Source: a bacterium
Lineage (GTDB): Bacteria > Babelota > Babeliae > Babelales > RVW-14
Reading direction: 5' to 3'
Assembly: GCA_023249935.1 (NCBI GenBank)
Contig: JAHFBQ010000054.1
Coordinates: 1 to 10,772 of the forward strand
DNA: 10,772 nt
This document shows, piece after piece, positions 1 to 6,258 of this stretch. The notes beneath the pieces are model-generated. The model searched no databases and was not told where the DNA came from. It saw only the letters and a list, made by a program, of their open reading frames with translations. A program made the translations under genes and the position numbers. The number at the start of each line of letters is the position of its first letter. The stretch's first letter is position 1.

Positions 1-9
1 CCAAAAATT

Positions 10-681
10 ATGTCAGATGAGCAATTTTTTGAATATCAAACAAAGGATTTTTTTGATTGCACATTAAAACTACATTTTGCCACTTTTGATGAATATGCAG
101 TTGTAACATTAAAGAATAAGGAACAAACCATTTATAACATTGGCGTAGACAATGTTGCAGAAATTGTAGCAGAAAAAGGGTTGCTTAAAATTTTTACGGA
201 TGGTGATGAACAAGCTCCGGCGATACAAGTTAGGTGGGTTTTGAACATCATTCCTTTTTCATCTGAGTTCATGCTGAAAAACAATCCAACACAAACACAA
301 CAAGCAGTACCACCTGCATCGCATTGTACATCTTTTATTAAATTTGATGATTTCTCGTTGATGGCGTTATTTTGTAATGAACCTCAAACGGTGGACCAAG
401 AAGCTAAAATTTTTGAGTATAGGATTAACGATAATCATGGTTTTGAATTGAGTCTTTATTTTGCAGTACATGATGGATATGCGATAGTTCAATTGGCATT
501 TGAAGATCAACTTGTATACAAAATCACTATGGACTCAATAACAGAAATCAAAGCCGAAAAAGACTGCTTCAAAATTTTTGTTAAAGAAAATGACGAAGAG
601 CGTATTATTCAGGTTATGGTTATTCCAAATTTTAGTGACGGTACATCGTTGTTTACGCTCAAGGAATTTTATGAACAGTAG
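10..681 (+). CDS. Orphan protein with an internal domain duplication
   Basis: I do not recognise the family. The 223-residue product contains the same roughly 75-residue unit twice, at about residues 6-82 and 134-208. Both units run FFEY/IFEY, a hydrophobic strand with FA..D.YA(V/I)V, then a Y.I.(V/M)D..(A/T)EI.AEK segment, then KIF and IQV. The copies are about one third identical by eye and are joined by a Gln/Pro/Thr-rich linker (residues 91-108). The strand-rich pattern suggests a small beta fold. There is no signal peptide or membrane segment, so it is probably cytoplasmic. The ATG at 10 is the first in frame, but no stop precedes it in the window, so the true start could lie further upstream. 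No function is assigned. Confidence 0.7.
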   Translation: MSDEQFFEYQTKDFFDCTLKLHFATFDEYAVVTLKNKEQTIYNIGVDNVAEIVAEKGLLKIFTDGDEQAPAIQVRWVLNIIPFSSEFMLKNNPTQTQQAVPPASHCTSFIKFDDFSLMALFCNEPQTVDQEAKIFEYRINDNHGFELSLYFAVHDGYAIVQLAFEDQLVYKITMDSITEIKAEKDCFKIFVKENDEERIIQVMVIPNFSDGTSLFTLKEFYEQ

Positions 682-734
682 TCCTTGCTGAGAACTACTC
701 GGCCTCAAGCGACCAAGCTCCAAACAATCTTGAT

Positions 735-899
735 ATGAAGCTTTATGTAATCCTTATGCCTCTTGGAGGCATGATTGGCTGGCAACTTATCTCTAACCAC
801 AAAGAGCTCTGGCAACATAGCAAAGACTTTGCTCGACTATTAAGAGATAGTACCTCGGAAGGCATAGCGTATCTTAGCCAACAGGTGAAACAATCTTAG
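735..899 (+). other. Short ORF, possibly the upstream part of a broken gene
   Basis: This 54-codon reading frame starts MKLYVILMPLGG and continues with a helical charged stretch (KELWQHSKDFARLL). No convincing ribosome-binding site precedes the ATG. The same frame is open back to 675, so the ATG may not be a real start. It ends at a TAG while another frame, open from 878, carries a recognisable conserved domain. The simplest reading is that this is the N-terminal part of the same ancestral gene, separated by a frameshift. I cannot match it to a family, so this remains inference. Confidence 0.3.
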
Positions 900-1042
900 G
901 AAAAATGGATCAATATGGCCGGCGATATTCAGTAGACGTTCCAATAACAGGCATAAATGGTAATTGTGCGACGGTAAGGACTGGCTGGATCTTACGAGAA
1001 GGTTCTGATATTCCCGAATTAACTACGTTATATGTAAAGTAA
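878..1042 (+). pseudogene. DUF6883-like C-terminal domain fragment
   Basis: The frame open from 878 (first ATG at 905) reads GKMDQYGRRYSVDVPITG and then NGNCATVRTGWIL..GSDIPELTTLYVK. This is the pattern I associate with DUF6883-type domains: a (D/E).(Y/F)G.RY.VD..(L/I).G.NG..A.VRT.WI core ending in P.L.T.Y. Such domains occur as small stand-alone proteins and at the C-termini of polymorphic-toxin-like proteins. Only about 50 residues of the domain are in this frame. The preceding frame ends at 899 in a different phase, which suggests one or more frameshifts and a decayed gene. A standalone 45-residue product from the ATG at 905 is possible, with AGGA only 3 nt upstream, but seems too short for the family. 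Identification is from remembered family consensus, not a search. Confidence 0.5.
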
Positions 1043-1049
1043 TACACAT

Positions 1050-1229
1050 ATGAAATTTGTAGAATTTGATACAGTTATTTTACTAAAAGATTTCCCATGT
1101 GATGGTTTAAGAAAGGGTGATATAGGAGTAGTTATAGCAGTTTATGCCATTCCGACTGTTGCTCAAAAGACCTTTTTCTCTAATGAACTAGAGTTGGACC
1201 TTAAAAGGGAGAGGAAAGTTTTACGTTAA
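1050..1229 (+). CDS. DUF4926-like small protein, C-terminus divergent
   Basis: This 59-residue ORF starts seven bases after the DUF6883-like fragment. Its first 32 residues, including FDTVILLKDFP, then GLRKGDIGVVIAVY, fit the DUF4926 pattern of D.V.L..D.P...L..G..G.VV.VY. Complete family members are of similar length but normally continue with a YEVEF.D..G.T segment and a hydrophobic end. Here the sequence after VY is unrelated and charged (ELELDLKRERK), so the 3' part may have shifted frame or decayed. No clear Shine-Dalgarno precedes the ATG. DUF4926 genes are, as I recall, often adjacent to DUF6883 genes, which supports both calls. A toxin-immunity type relationship is only a hypothesis. 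A strong terminator follows 15 bases after the stop. Confidence 0.5.
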   Translation: MKFVEFDTVILLKDFPCDGLRKGDIGVVIAVYAIPTVAQKTFFSNELELDLKRERKVLR

Positions 1230-1244
1230 GAATGAATTATCAAC

Positions 1245-1280
1245 AAAAAAAGGCTCGTTGTTTTGAACGAGCCTTTTTTA
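1245..1280. terminator. Bidirectional intrinsic terminator
   Basis: AGGCTCGTT at 1251-1259 pairs perfectly with AACGAGCCT at 1266-1274 across a six-base loop. It is flanked by seven A residues on the left and six T residues on the right, so it can terminate transcription from both directions. It lies between the + strand DUF4926-like ORF and the convergent - strand His/Asp-repeat gene. Confidence 0.9.
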
Positions 1281-1303
1281 TTTTAAAATCGTGTTCAAGT
1301 GAA

Positions 1304-1804
1304 TTAATGAACGAGATCTTTCTTGTTAGGTTTCCAAGTTTTTAGAATATCGTTGAATAATTCTTTTTTAACTGTTTTCCCTGATCCCTTTTTCTCAGCT
1401 GGTGCATCTGTTTGCTCACCAGCAAGTTCTTTTGTTAAAAGCTGTCTTGCTCGTTGCAAACGAATTTTGAGTTCGTTGGCGTCAGGCTGTTGTTTCTGGT
1501 CACTGTGATGTTGAGCATCGCGATGCGTAGCGTCATGACGCGTGGCATCATGATGTGTAGCATCGTGCGTGGCGTCAAGATTCTTGGCTAGAGATCGTTC
1601 AAGAAACGCTAAGAAATCCAGAATAATTGACTGGAGTTCTTGCGACGCATCCCCCTGTGCGTCTATTTGAACTTTCTCTAAATCATGTGCAAGCCCGTTT
1701 TTGAGCGCATGCTTAATAAGTGAATTAAGCATGCCTTTCTCGTGCTTGAGCAGCCATCCCATGAGGTAGATCAATTCAAAGGAAAGTGACAAATGCTTGT
1801 CCAT
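1304..1804 (-). CDS. Small protein with a His/Asp-rich tandem repeat
   Basis: The family is not recognised. The ATG at 1804 (MDKHLSLSF) is chosen because AAAGGAG sits at the right distance upstream; a longer frame to 1834 would start with TTG and contain that site. The 166-residue protein has an amphipathic N-terminal helical region (about 5-75), then a histidine/aspartate tandem repeat at 77-100 (DATH, DATHH, DATRH, DATHR, DAQHH). A second helical segment (110-130) and a basic C-terminus ending in KKDLVH follow. There is no signal peptide. The repeat could bind divalent metal such as zinc or nickel, which is inference from composition alone. The gene has its own promoter, a palindrome in its leader and a terminator, so it appears monocistronic. 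Confidence 0.8.
   Translation of the reverse strand: MDKHLSLSFELIYLMGWLLKHEKGMLNSLIKHALKNGLAHDLEKVQIDAQGDASQELQSIILDFLAFLERSLAKNLDATHDATHHDATRHDATHRDAQHHSDQKQQPDANELKIRLQRARQLLTKELAGEQTDAPAEKKGSGKTVKKELFNDILKTWKPNKKDLVH
1505..1576 (-). repeat. 15-bp tandem repeat encoding DATHx units
   Basis: This coding minisatellite has four to five units of about 15 bp, each encoding Asp-Ala-Thr/Gln-His plus one variable His or Arg residue. Units are diverged at the DNA level (GCATC/GCGTC and CATGATG/CGTGATG variants on the + strand), so the array is not a very recent slippage product. Copy number could vary between strains. Confidence 0.8.
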
Positions 1805-1808
1805 AAGA

Positions 1809-1816
1809 TCTCCTTT
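1809..1816 (-). promoter_or_regulatory. Ribosome-binding site that sets the start at 1804
   Basis: On the - strand this reads AAAGGAGA, four to five bases before ATGGACAAG. It decides in favour of this ATG over the in-frame TTG at 1834. Confidence 0.85.
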
Positions 1817-1874
1817 CGCGTGTTGAATTGGCAATCGCAGGACGAGAGTACTGTTAATCTAATCTTAGGCTTGA

Positions 1875-1888
1875 GTGTTTGCAAACAC
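1875..1888. promoter_or_regulatory. Perfect 14-bp palindrome, candidate operator
   Basis: GTGTTTGCAAACAC is a perfect palindrome. It lies just downstream of the TATAAT box of the His/Asp-repeat gene, at about +8 to +21 from the expected transcription start. This is where a dimeric repressor would block transcription. No regulator gene is recognisable nearby. Confidence 0.45.
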
Positions 1889-1901
1889 ACTAACATCTCT
1901 C

Positions 1902-1930
1902 ATTATAAATCTTTTTTTGCCGATTTTGAA
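1902..1930 (-). promoter_or_regulatory. Sigma-70-type promoter of the His/Asp-repeat gene
   Basis: On the - strand a perfect TATAAT (1907 to 1902) is preceded, with a 17-base spacer, by TTCAAA (1930 to 1925), which matches TTGACA at four of six positions. Transcription would start near 1895 and give a leader of about 90 nt. Confidence 0.55.
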
Positions 1931-1995
1931 TGAAATTAATTCAAAAAAGGGGTTTATTCGGGTTTATCCACTTATTTACAAGCAGTCAAGAACTC

Positions 1996-3264
1996 TTATG
2001 ACTTCTGCTCAAAATACCGCGTAATACCTCGAGAGATCCCATCCACAACTACTTCTTGGCCTTCTTGCGTCGCAAGTTGTGCAGCTTCCTTGCGATTTGT
2101 AATGAAACCTATTTCAACTAGGGCGGTTGGCACGTTGTTTCGCAACAGTAACCGCAAGTGTGCTGACTTCACGCCCCGGTCTTTGGCGGTGACATTATTT
2201 CCATGCAACGTTCTAATGAGCTGATTTTGTACGCACGTTGCAAGCAGTTTTGAGGACTCTATCTTGTTGCGTGTATGTTTATTGAGCTTGTCGATGAGCG
2301 TTTGGTCATGTTCAGTATTAACGAAATAATACCCACCAACATGTGTAGGAGGTAGTACGCCATCTTTAGCTAAAAAGTAGGTCTCAACACCGGTTGCGTT
2401 GCTGCCAATCTTGCCAGATGAGTTAAGATGAATGGAAATAAATGCATCAGCTTTGAGTTGGTTTGCAAGTGTACTGCGTGTTACCAATGAAACATTTCGG
2501 TCATCATTTCGAGTCAGGTGCACTTTGTAGCCAACAGCCTTTAGTTTTTTTGCCAAGAGCTTTGATACTTGCAGTGCTATATCTTTTTCACAGACGTTGC
2601 CACATCCTGTGGCGCCTATGTCTGTGCCGCCGTGACCAGCGTCAATGACGATGCGTCGCTCTGTTGCTTGATTAGATGTTGTAAGGCCGGTCATTGGTGA
2701 AAAATCGTTCTGGACTACATCGTTAGTTGCGAGCGTAACAATTGTTTGTCCTTGTTTGCTCACATCTTCTAAGGCTTGTTTTGAGATTGCATCGATAACG
2801 AGTCGCGTGCCATTGATTTCTACCGTATACCACTTGATAAGGAGTTGGTTTTCATGTTTTGAATTGTCTTTAGCTGTGATTGTTTTTGGAAAATATAGAC
2901 GTACGGTGCTTCCACGTGTTGCCTTATTTGGGTCTTCAAGCTCAATGCTTGTTAATAAGCCAGATTCATGAAGTTTCTCCAGCTTTCCCCATTGGCTATT
3001 TGCTTGTAGATCTCGCGGGCTTATATCTGCAAAAAAGATGCTTAGTGCCAGAGCATCCTCATTGTAGGTTGGCTTGATTTGTGTATTTTGGACGAAATCA
3101 AAGAGTAAATGGATGCCAAGGTTGCTATGTGCTACCTCAAGTCTCTTTAATTGAACAGATTTTGCGGTCTTGGCCGCAGGTTTTGTTGGTTCTGAATGTA
3201 GTGTGGCTGCCGTGCACACGAAAATAAGCAGCGCAAAAATATTGCTACGTGTGAGTAATTTCAT
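1996..3264 (-). CDS. Exported N-acetylmuramoyl-L-alanine amidase (AMIN + Amidase_3)
   Basis: This is a zinc amidase that cleaves the bond between N-acetylmuramic acid and L-alanine of the stem peptide, acting in the periplasm during cell separation and wall turnover. The 422-residue protein starts at ATG 3264, preceded by GGGGGA; a TTG four codons earlier lacks support. Residues 1-24 form a signal peptide. About 36-128 look like an AMIN targeting domain. The catalytic Amidase_3 domain spans about 203-418. It begins RRIVIDAGHGG, with zinc ligands His211, Glu226 (CEKDIAL) and His279 (SIHLNS), and catalytic Glu384 (ALVEIGF). The insert between 300 and 360 is expected for the AmiA/B/C type, where a helix can occlude the active site. 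The domain order resembles AmiC/AmiB, but no LysM follows. It is upstream of, but apparently not co-transcribed with, the His/Asp-repeat gene. Confidence 0.93.
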   Translation of the reverse strand: MKLLTRSNIFALLIFVCTAATLHSEPTKPAAKTAKSVQLKRLEVAHSNLGIHLLFDFVQNTQIKPTYNEDALALSIFFADISPRDLQANSQWGKLEKLHESGLLTSIELEDPNKATRGSTVRLYFPKTITAKDNSKHENQLLIKWYTVEINGTRLVIDAISKQALEDVSKQGQTIVTLATNDVVQNDFSPMTGLTTSNQATERRIVIDAGHGGTDIGATGCGNVCEKDIALQVSKLLAKKLKAVGYKVHLTRNDDRNVSLVTRSTLANQLKADAFISIHLNSSGKIGSNATGVETYFLAKDGVLPPTHVGGYYFVNTEHDQTLIDKLNKHTRNKIESSKLLATCVQNQLIRTLHGNNVTAKDRGVKSAHLRLLLRNNVPTALVEIGFITNRKEAAQLATQEGQEVVVDGISRGITRYFEQKS

Positions 3265-3268
3265 AATA

Positions 3269-3274
3269 TCCCCC
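3269..3274 (-). promoter_or_regulatory. Ribosome-binding site of the amidase gene
   Basis: On the - strand this reads GGGGGA, four bases before ATGAAATTACTC. It supports the start at 3264 over the in-frame TTG at 3276, whose codons overlap this site. Confidence 0.7.
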
Positions 3275-3503
3275 AATACATACTCAGTGCAATGTTGTAT
3301 TCTCTTTACGATTCTGATATTAACAAATTGAAAATTATATATTCAATAATTTTATAAACTGAAAATATTTAACTGGATTGTTGGTGTTTTTATTTCAAAT
3401 ATGTATTTAGAATTGTGTGTTAAAGTGAAATAAGGGCTGTTTTTAACGTATGTACAGAGAAAAAGAATCGTGGTAATGTTGGTGAACCAAAAATTTTTCA
3501 CAT
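3275..3503. other. AT-rich divergent intergenic region
   Basis: This is the region between the divergent amidase and murB genes and should hold both promoters. It is very AT-rich. Several weak -10-like hexamers are visible, but none has a convincing -35 at the right distance. An inverted repeat ATTGAA (3327-3332) and TTCAAT (3342-3347) lies on the amidase side. I see no RNA gene or conserved ORF here. Confidence 0.5.
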
Positions 3504-3513
3504 AGGAAATGGC

Positions 3514-4446
3514 ATGCTTATTCAAAAAAATGTCAGTTTGAAGGATAAAAATTGGTTCAAAACCGGTGGAGAAGCTCGCTTTTATGCAGAGCCAACTAAC
3601 CTTGATGAGGTAGTAACTGCCGTCACATTTGCTCAAAGCGAGCGGCTGGTAACCTTTATTTTGGGGGAAGGGGCCAATATCCTGATTAGTGATGAAGGTT
3701 TCGATGGTCTCGTTTTAAGACCAAAAAACGACAAAATAAAGATTGATAGAGAACAAGGGTTGATTACCGCCGGCGCGGGGGTGGCGGTGCCTGTGCTTAT
3801 TGAAATGGCTCTGGAGCATAACCTGCTTGGGCTTGAAGAATTCAGTGGCATTCCTGGAACCGTTGGCGGCTCTGTGTTTATTAACATTCACTATTGTGAG
3901 TTTTTATTGAGCCACTTTCTGGTAAGCGCTACGGTTGTGAACTTGAAAACAGGGAAAGTAAAAGAGGTGGGCAACGATTGGTTTGGGTTTGGCTACAATC
4001 AATCTACTTTACAGAATGAGCAGTGGTATTTATTTGATGCTACCTTCCAACTAAAAAAGGCTACTGATGTTGAAGTGGCCTATGCCCGTGGTCGTCGTCA
4101 CGAGATTATCAGGCATCGTAACCGTCGTTACCCACTTGAGCGTACCTGCGGCAGTTTTTTTAGAAATTTCTTACCAGAAGAGCTACCGTTTACGATTGCT
4201 GGTAAAAAAGTGCCTTTTGTGGCCTACTATCTAGAAAAGGTTGGCGTGAAAGGTGAATTAGCGATTGGTGGAGCTATGGTATATCATCTCCACGCAAACA
4301 TGTTGGTAACAAAAGAGGGTGCAACTTCGGCAGATGTTATCGCTGTAGCACGAACCATGCAGGAGCGCGTTCGAGATCAGTTTGGGATTATTCCAGAAGC
4401 GGAATGTCAGTTGATTGGGTTTTCGCAATATCCACTTCTGCGTTAA
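3514..4446 (+). CDS. murB: UDP-N-acetylenolpyruvoylglucosamine reductase (MurB)
   Basis: This is an FAD-dependent cytoplasmic enzyme that reduces UDP-GlcNAc-enolpyruvate to UDP-MurNAc with NADPH, the second committed step of peptidoglycan synthesis. The ATG at 3514 has AGGA six bases upstream. The 310-residue protein shows an N-terminal TGGEARF motif, the FAD-binding LGEGANILISDEGF (50-63), AGAGV (86-90) and SGIPGTVGGS (111-120). Further on are GYNQS (160-164), the catalytic serine in CGSFFRN (Ser214), GVKGELAIGGA (244-254), HLHANM (258-263) and the terminal acid in ECQLIG (Glu297). Length and the short C-terminal domain fit type II MurB. The usual MNAGAYGGEI segment after GGS is replaced by FINIHYCEFLLSHF, an unusual variant. 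The next gene follows after 14 bases, suggesting a two-gene operon. Confidence 0.93.
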   Translation: MLIQKNVSLKDKNWFKTGGEARFYAEPTNLDEVVTAVTFAQSERLVTFILGEGANILISDEGFDGLVLRPKNDKIKIDREQGLITAGAGVAVPVLIEMALEHNLLGLEEFSGIPGTVGGSVFINIHYCEFLLSHFLVSATVVNLKTGKVKEVGNDWFGFGYNQSTLQNEQWYLFDATFQLKKATDVEVAYARGRRHEIIRHRNRRYPLERTCGSFFRNFLPEELPFTIAGKKVPFVAYYLEKVGVKGELAIGGAMVYHLHANMLVTKEGATSADVIAVARTMQERVRDQFGIIPEAECQLIGFSQYPLLR

Positions 4447-4449
4447 AAC

Positions 4450-4455
4450 AAAGGA
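4450..4455 (+). promoter_or_regulatory. Ribosome-binding site of the orphan after murB
   Basis: AAAGGA lies five bases before the ATG at 4461 and eight before the ATG at 4464. It rules out the upstream in-frame ATG at 4404, which sits inside murB and would precede the signal peptide by 19 residues. Confidence 0.75.
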
Positions 4456-4460
4456 TTACA

Positions 4461-5057
4461 ATGATGAATTTAAGACAATTAATATTTGCACTTGGTTTGA
4501 TGGTAGCATCAACTGCATCGGGTCTGCTTACGCAAGCGACTCCAAAGATGCGCATAGTTGAGATTGCAAACAATACGAGCTATGAATTTTCTTGCACAGA
4601 TCGACTTGCTCAAGTAGCTAATCCTGTGATTTTGAAACCAGGAGTAACAACCCAGGTGGATATAGCTGTAGATTTAGGAAACTATCTTCAGGCCTGGCAT
4701 TTACTCTGTATGTCGAGTGATGGAAAACTGATTCTTCATGGAAGTGAGGCTAGGGGTAAGGAACAACATGCTCAATTTTATCTTCAAGAGGTTGGAAAGT
4801 CTTTTTGGCAGAGCCGCATAGAGATGTATTTGAACTTTGAGGTAGGTTTTTTTGCCAATATCAAAGAACAAACCGTTGGATACAAAGACGAGCTGATAAC
4901 AGATTGGTCTGCGGTCTTGAAATCACCACTATGGCCATCTGTTTCTAGCGATGTTGTAACAACCTCGGATATTTCAAGCGCTGATTTATGTTCTGGTGAA
5001 GGTCTGTCGTATAGAATGGTTATTTCTAATTCGCAGATTGAGCTTATAAAAAAGTAG
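4461..5057 (+). CDS. Exported orphan protein downstream of murB
   Basis: The family is not recognised. The start is ATG 4461 (or the adjacent ATG 4464) because of the AAAGGA upstream and because the protein then begins with a clean signal peptide: MMNLRQ, a hydrophobic core FALGLMVASTASGLL, and a likely cut near residue 26-28. The mature part of about 170 residues is strand-rich. It has a VEIANNTSYEF segment resembling the start of an Ig-like or C2-like beta sandwich, two cysteines (Cys45 and Cys82) that might form a disulfide, and a Ser-rich loop near the C-terminus. No catalytic motif is visible. Its position 14 bases after murB suggests co-transcription, but a role in cell-wall work is only a guess from context. 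Confidence 0.75.
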   Translation: MMNLRQLIFALGLMVASTASGLLTQATPKMRIVEIANNTSYEFSCTDRLAQVANPVILKPGVTTQVDIAVDLGNYLQAWHLLCMSSDGKLILHGSEARGKEQHAQFYLQEVGKSFWQSRIEMYLNFEVGFFANIKEQTVGYKDELITDWSAVLKSPLWPSVSSDVVTTSDISSADLCSGEGLSYRMVISNSQIELIKK

Positions 5058-5091
5058 TAGTGTCTTAAGAACAACATTTATTTTTGATCAA

Positions 5092-5120
5092 AAAAGAAAG
5101 GGCCGATTTAAGCGGCCCTT
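5092..5120. terminator. Hairpin terminator for tgt, shared with the converging operon
   Basis: AAGGGCCG (5098-5105) pairs with CGGCCCTT (5113-5120) around a seven-base loop. On the - strand the hairpin is followed by TTTCTTTTTT, an excellent terminator starting one base past the tgt stop codon. On the + strand it is followed only by ATTAAATTT, so termination of the murB operon there would be weaker. Confidence 0.85.
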
Positions 5121-5121
5121 A

Positions 5122-6258
5122 TTAAATTTCGTCGCGTAAAATTGCTTCTCGATACCTGCGCATCATATCCATCATGAAATGGACATTGTGAATGGTAGCA
5201 AGCGTAAGAATTACCGGTTCATGTGCTTTGAAGAGATGGTTAAGATATGCCATCGTATAATTTTTGCAGGTATAGCAGGTGCAATCAGCTTCGATTGGCT
5301 CAAATCTGGTACTGTTGCCATGCTTGGCCAATCGTAGTGGTCCTTGTTTTGTAAAAAGCAGACCGTGGCGTGCTGCCTTGGTTGGATGTGAGCTGTCGAA
5401 AGTATCAATACCAAGTGGTACAAGATGAGGTACCGATTCTAAGTCGCCGATGCCAAGCAGATGATTTGGTTTATCTACGGGGAGCTCTGGCATGACGTAA
5501 CCGAGCATCTCATACATCTCTTCACGATTTTTTCCTACAGAGCCGCCGATTGCAAAGCCGTCAAATGGCAAATCACGCAGGATGGCGCAGCTTGTTTGGC
5601 GAAGTTTTTTATCGATGCCGCCATGGATGACTGCATAGAGTGCCTGGTCGCTTGGGTGCAACAAGTGAGTATCAAGTGAACGTTTTTCCCAACGATGCGT
5701 ACGCTCAAATGAGCGGCGTAATTTATCTGGCGATATGTGGTATGGTGGCAGCTCATCAAAACTGATCATGATATCTGCACCGATTTTTTTTTGTGCACGA
5801 ATAGACGTTTCAGGCGTCAGCAAAATGCGGTCACCATCCTTATACGATCTAAAGAGCACACCCTCTTCGGTGATTTTTATAACAGAGGAGGCATTCGTTT
5901 TAGTGCCTTTGCTTTTTATTTCGTTGGCGACGCCACCGTACGCGAGGCTGAATACTTGAAAGCCGCCAGAGTCGGTAATGATCGGGCGCTTGCGATTAAT
6001 AAAATTATGAATACCTCCAGCTTGTTGTACAACCTCACTACCTGGTTGAATCATAAGATGATAAGTGTTGCAGAACATTAGCTGCAGATCGATCTCATTA
6101 AGGAGAACGTTATCGAGGGCTTTGAGTGAACCATTGGTGCCGACGCCGACAAAGTTTGGTGTTTCGATCACGCCATGTGGTGTGTGAATACGGCCAACCC
6201 GTGCGCGTGACTTACTAGATTTATAGATGATCTCAAACTTAAAAGTTTTTTGGGTCAT
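5122..6258 (-). CDS. tgt: tRNA-guanine transglycosylase (queuosine insertion)
   Basis: Tgt swaps guanine-34 in GUN anticodons for a 7-deazaguanine base (preQ1 in most bacteria, queuine in eukaryotes and some bacteria). The 378-residue protein is full length. It shows CNTYHL (63-68), the general acid/base region DSGGFQVFS with Asp96, and FDE with Asp168. The nucleophile Asp288 is in FDSSHPT, where the canonical motif is FDCVxPTR. The zinc site is Cys326, Cys328, Cys331 and His357, with the same spacing as in the Zymomonas enzyme. Two differences touch the base pocket: the DEC cysteine is leucine (Leu170), and the loop GGLxVGE appears as GGSVGKN, one residue shorter. These, and the overlapping upstream transporter, point to altered base specificity, perhaps queuine. 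The ATG at 6258 lies inside the end of yhhQ, implying translational coupling. Confidence 0.95.
   Translation of the reverse strand: MTQKTFKFEIIYKSSKSRARVGRIHTPHGVIETPNFVGVGTNGSLKALDNVLLNEIDLQLMFCNTYHLMIQPGSEVVQQAGGIHNFINRKRPIITDSGGFQVFSLAYGGVANEIKSKGTKTNASSVIKITEEGVLFRSYKDGDRILLTPETSIRAQKKIGADIMISFDELPPYHISPDKLRRSFERTHRWEKRSLDTHLLHPSDQALYAVIHGGIDKKLRQTSCAILRDLPFDGFAIGGSVGKNREEMYEMLGYVMPELPVDKPNHLLGIGDLESVPHLVPLGIDTFDSSHPTKAARHGLLFTKQGPLRLAKHGNSTRFEPIEADCTCYTCKNYTMAYLNHLFKAHEPVILTLATIHNVHFMMDMMRRYREAILRDEI

Noticed and set aside
535..723. 62-codon open frame on the - strand antisense to the first gene
   Set aside because: The low-complexity Phe/Asn content reflects antisense of an AT-rich gene. 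There is no ribosome-binding site or family motif.
1505..1576. Short direct repeats read as a CRISPR array
   Set aside because: The repeats are contiguous without spacers and in frame in a coding sequence.
3352..3636. 94-codon open frame on the - strand overlapping the murB start
   Set aside because: It lies mostly in an AT-rich promoter region and antisense to murB. It has no ribosome-binding site or recognisable motif.
5461..6081. Several + strand open frames inside tgt
   Set aside because: They are antisense to a full-length, well-conserved gene and show no family motifs.
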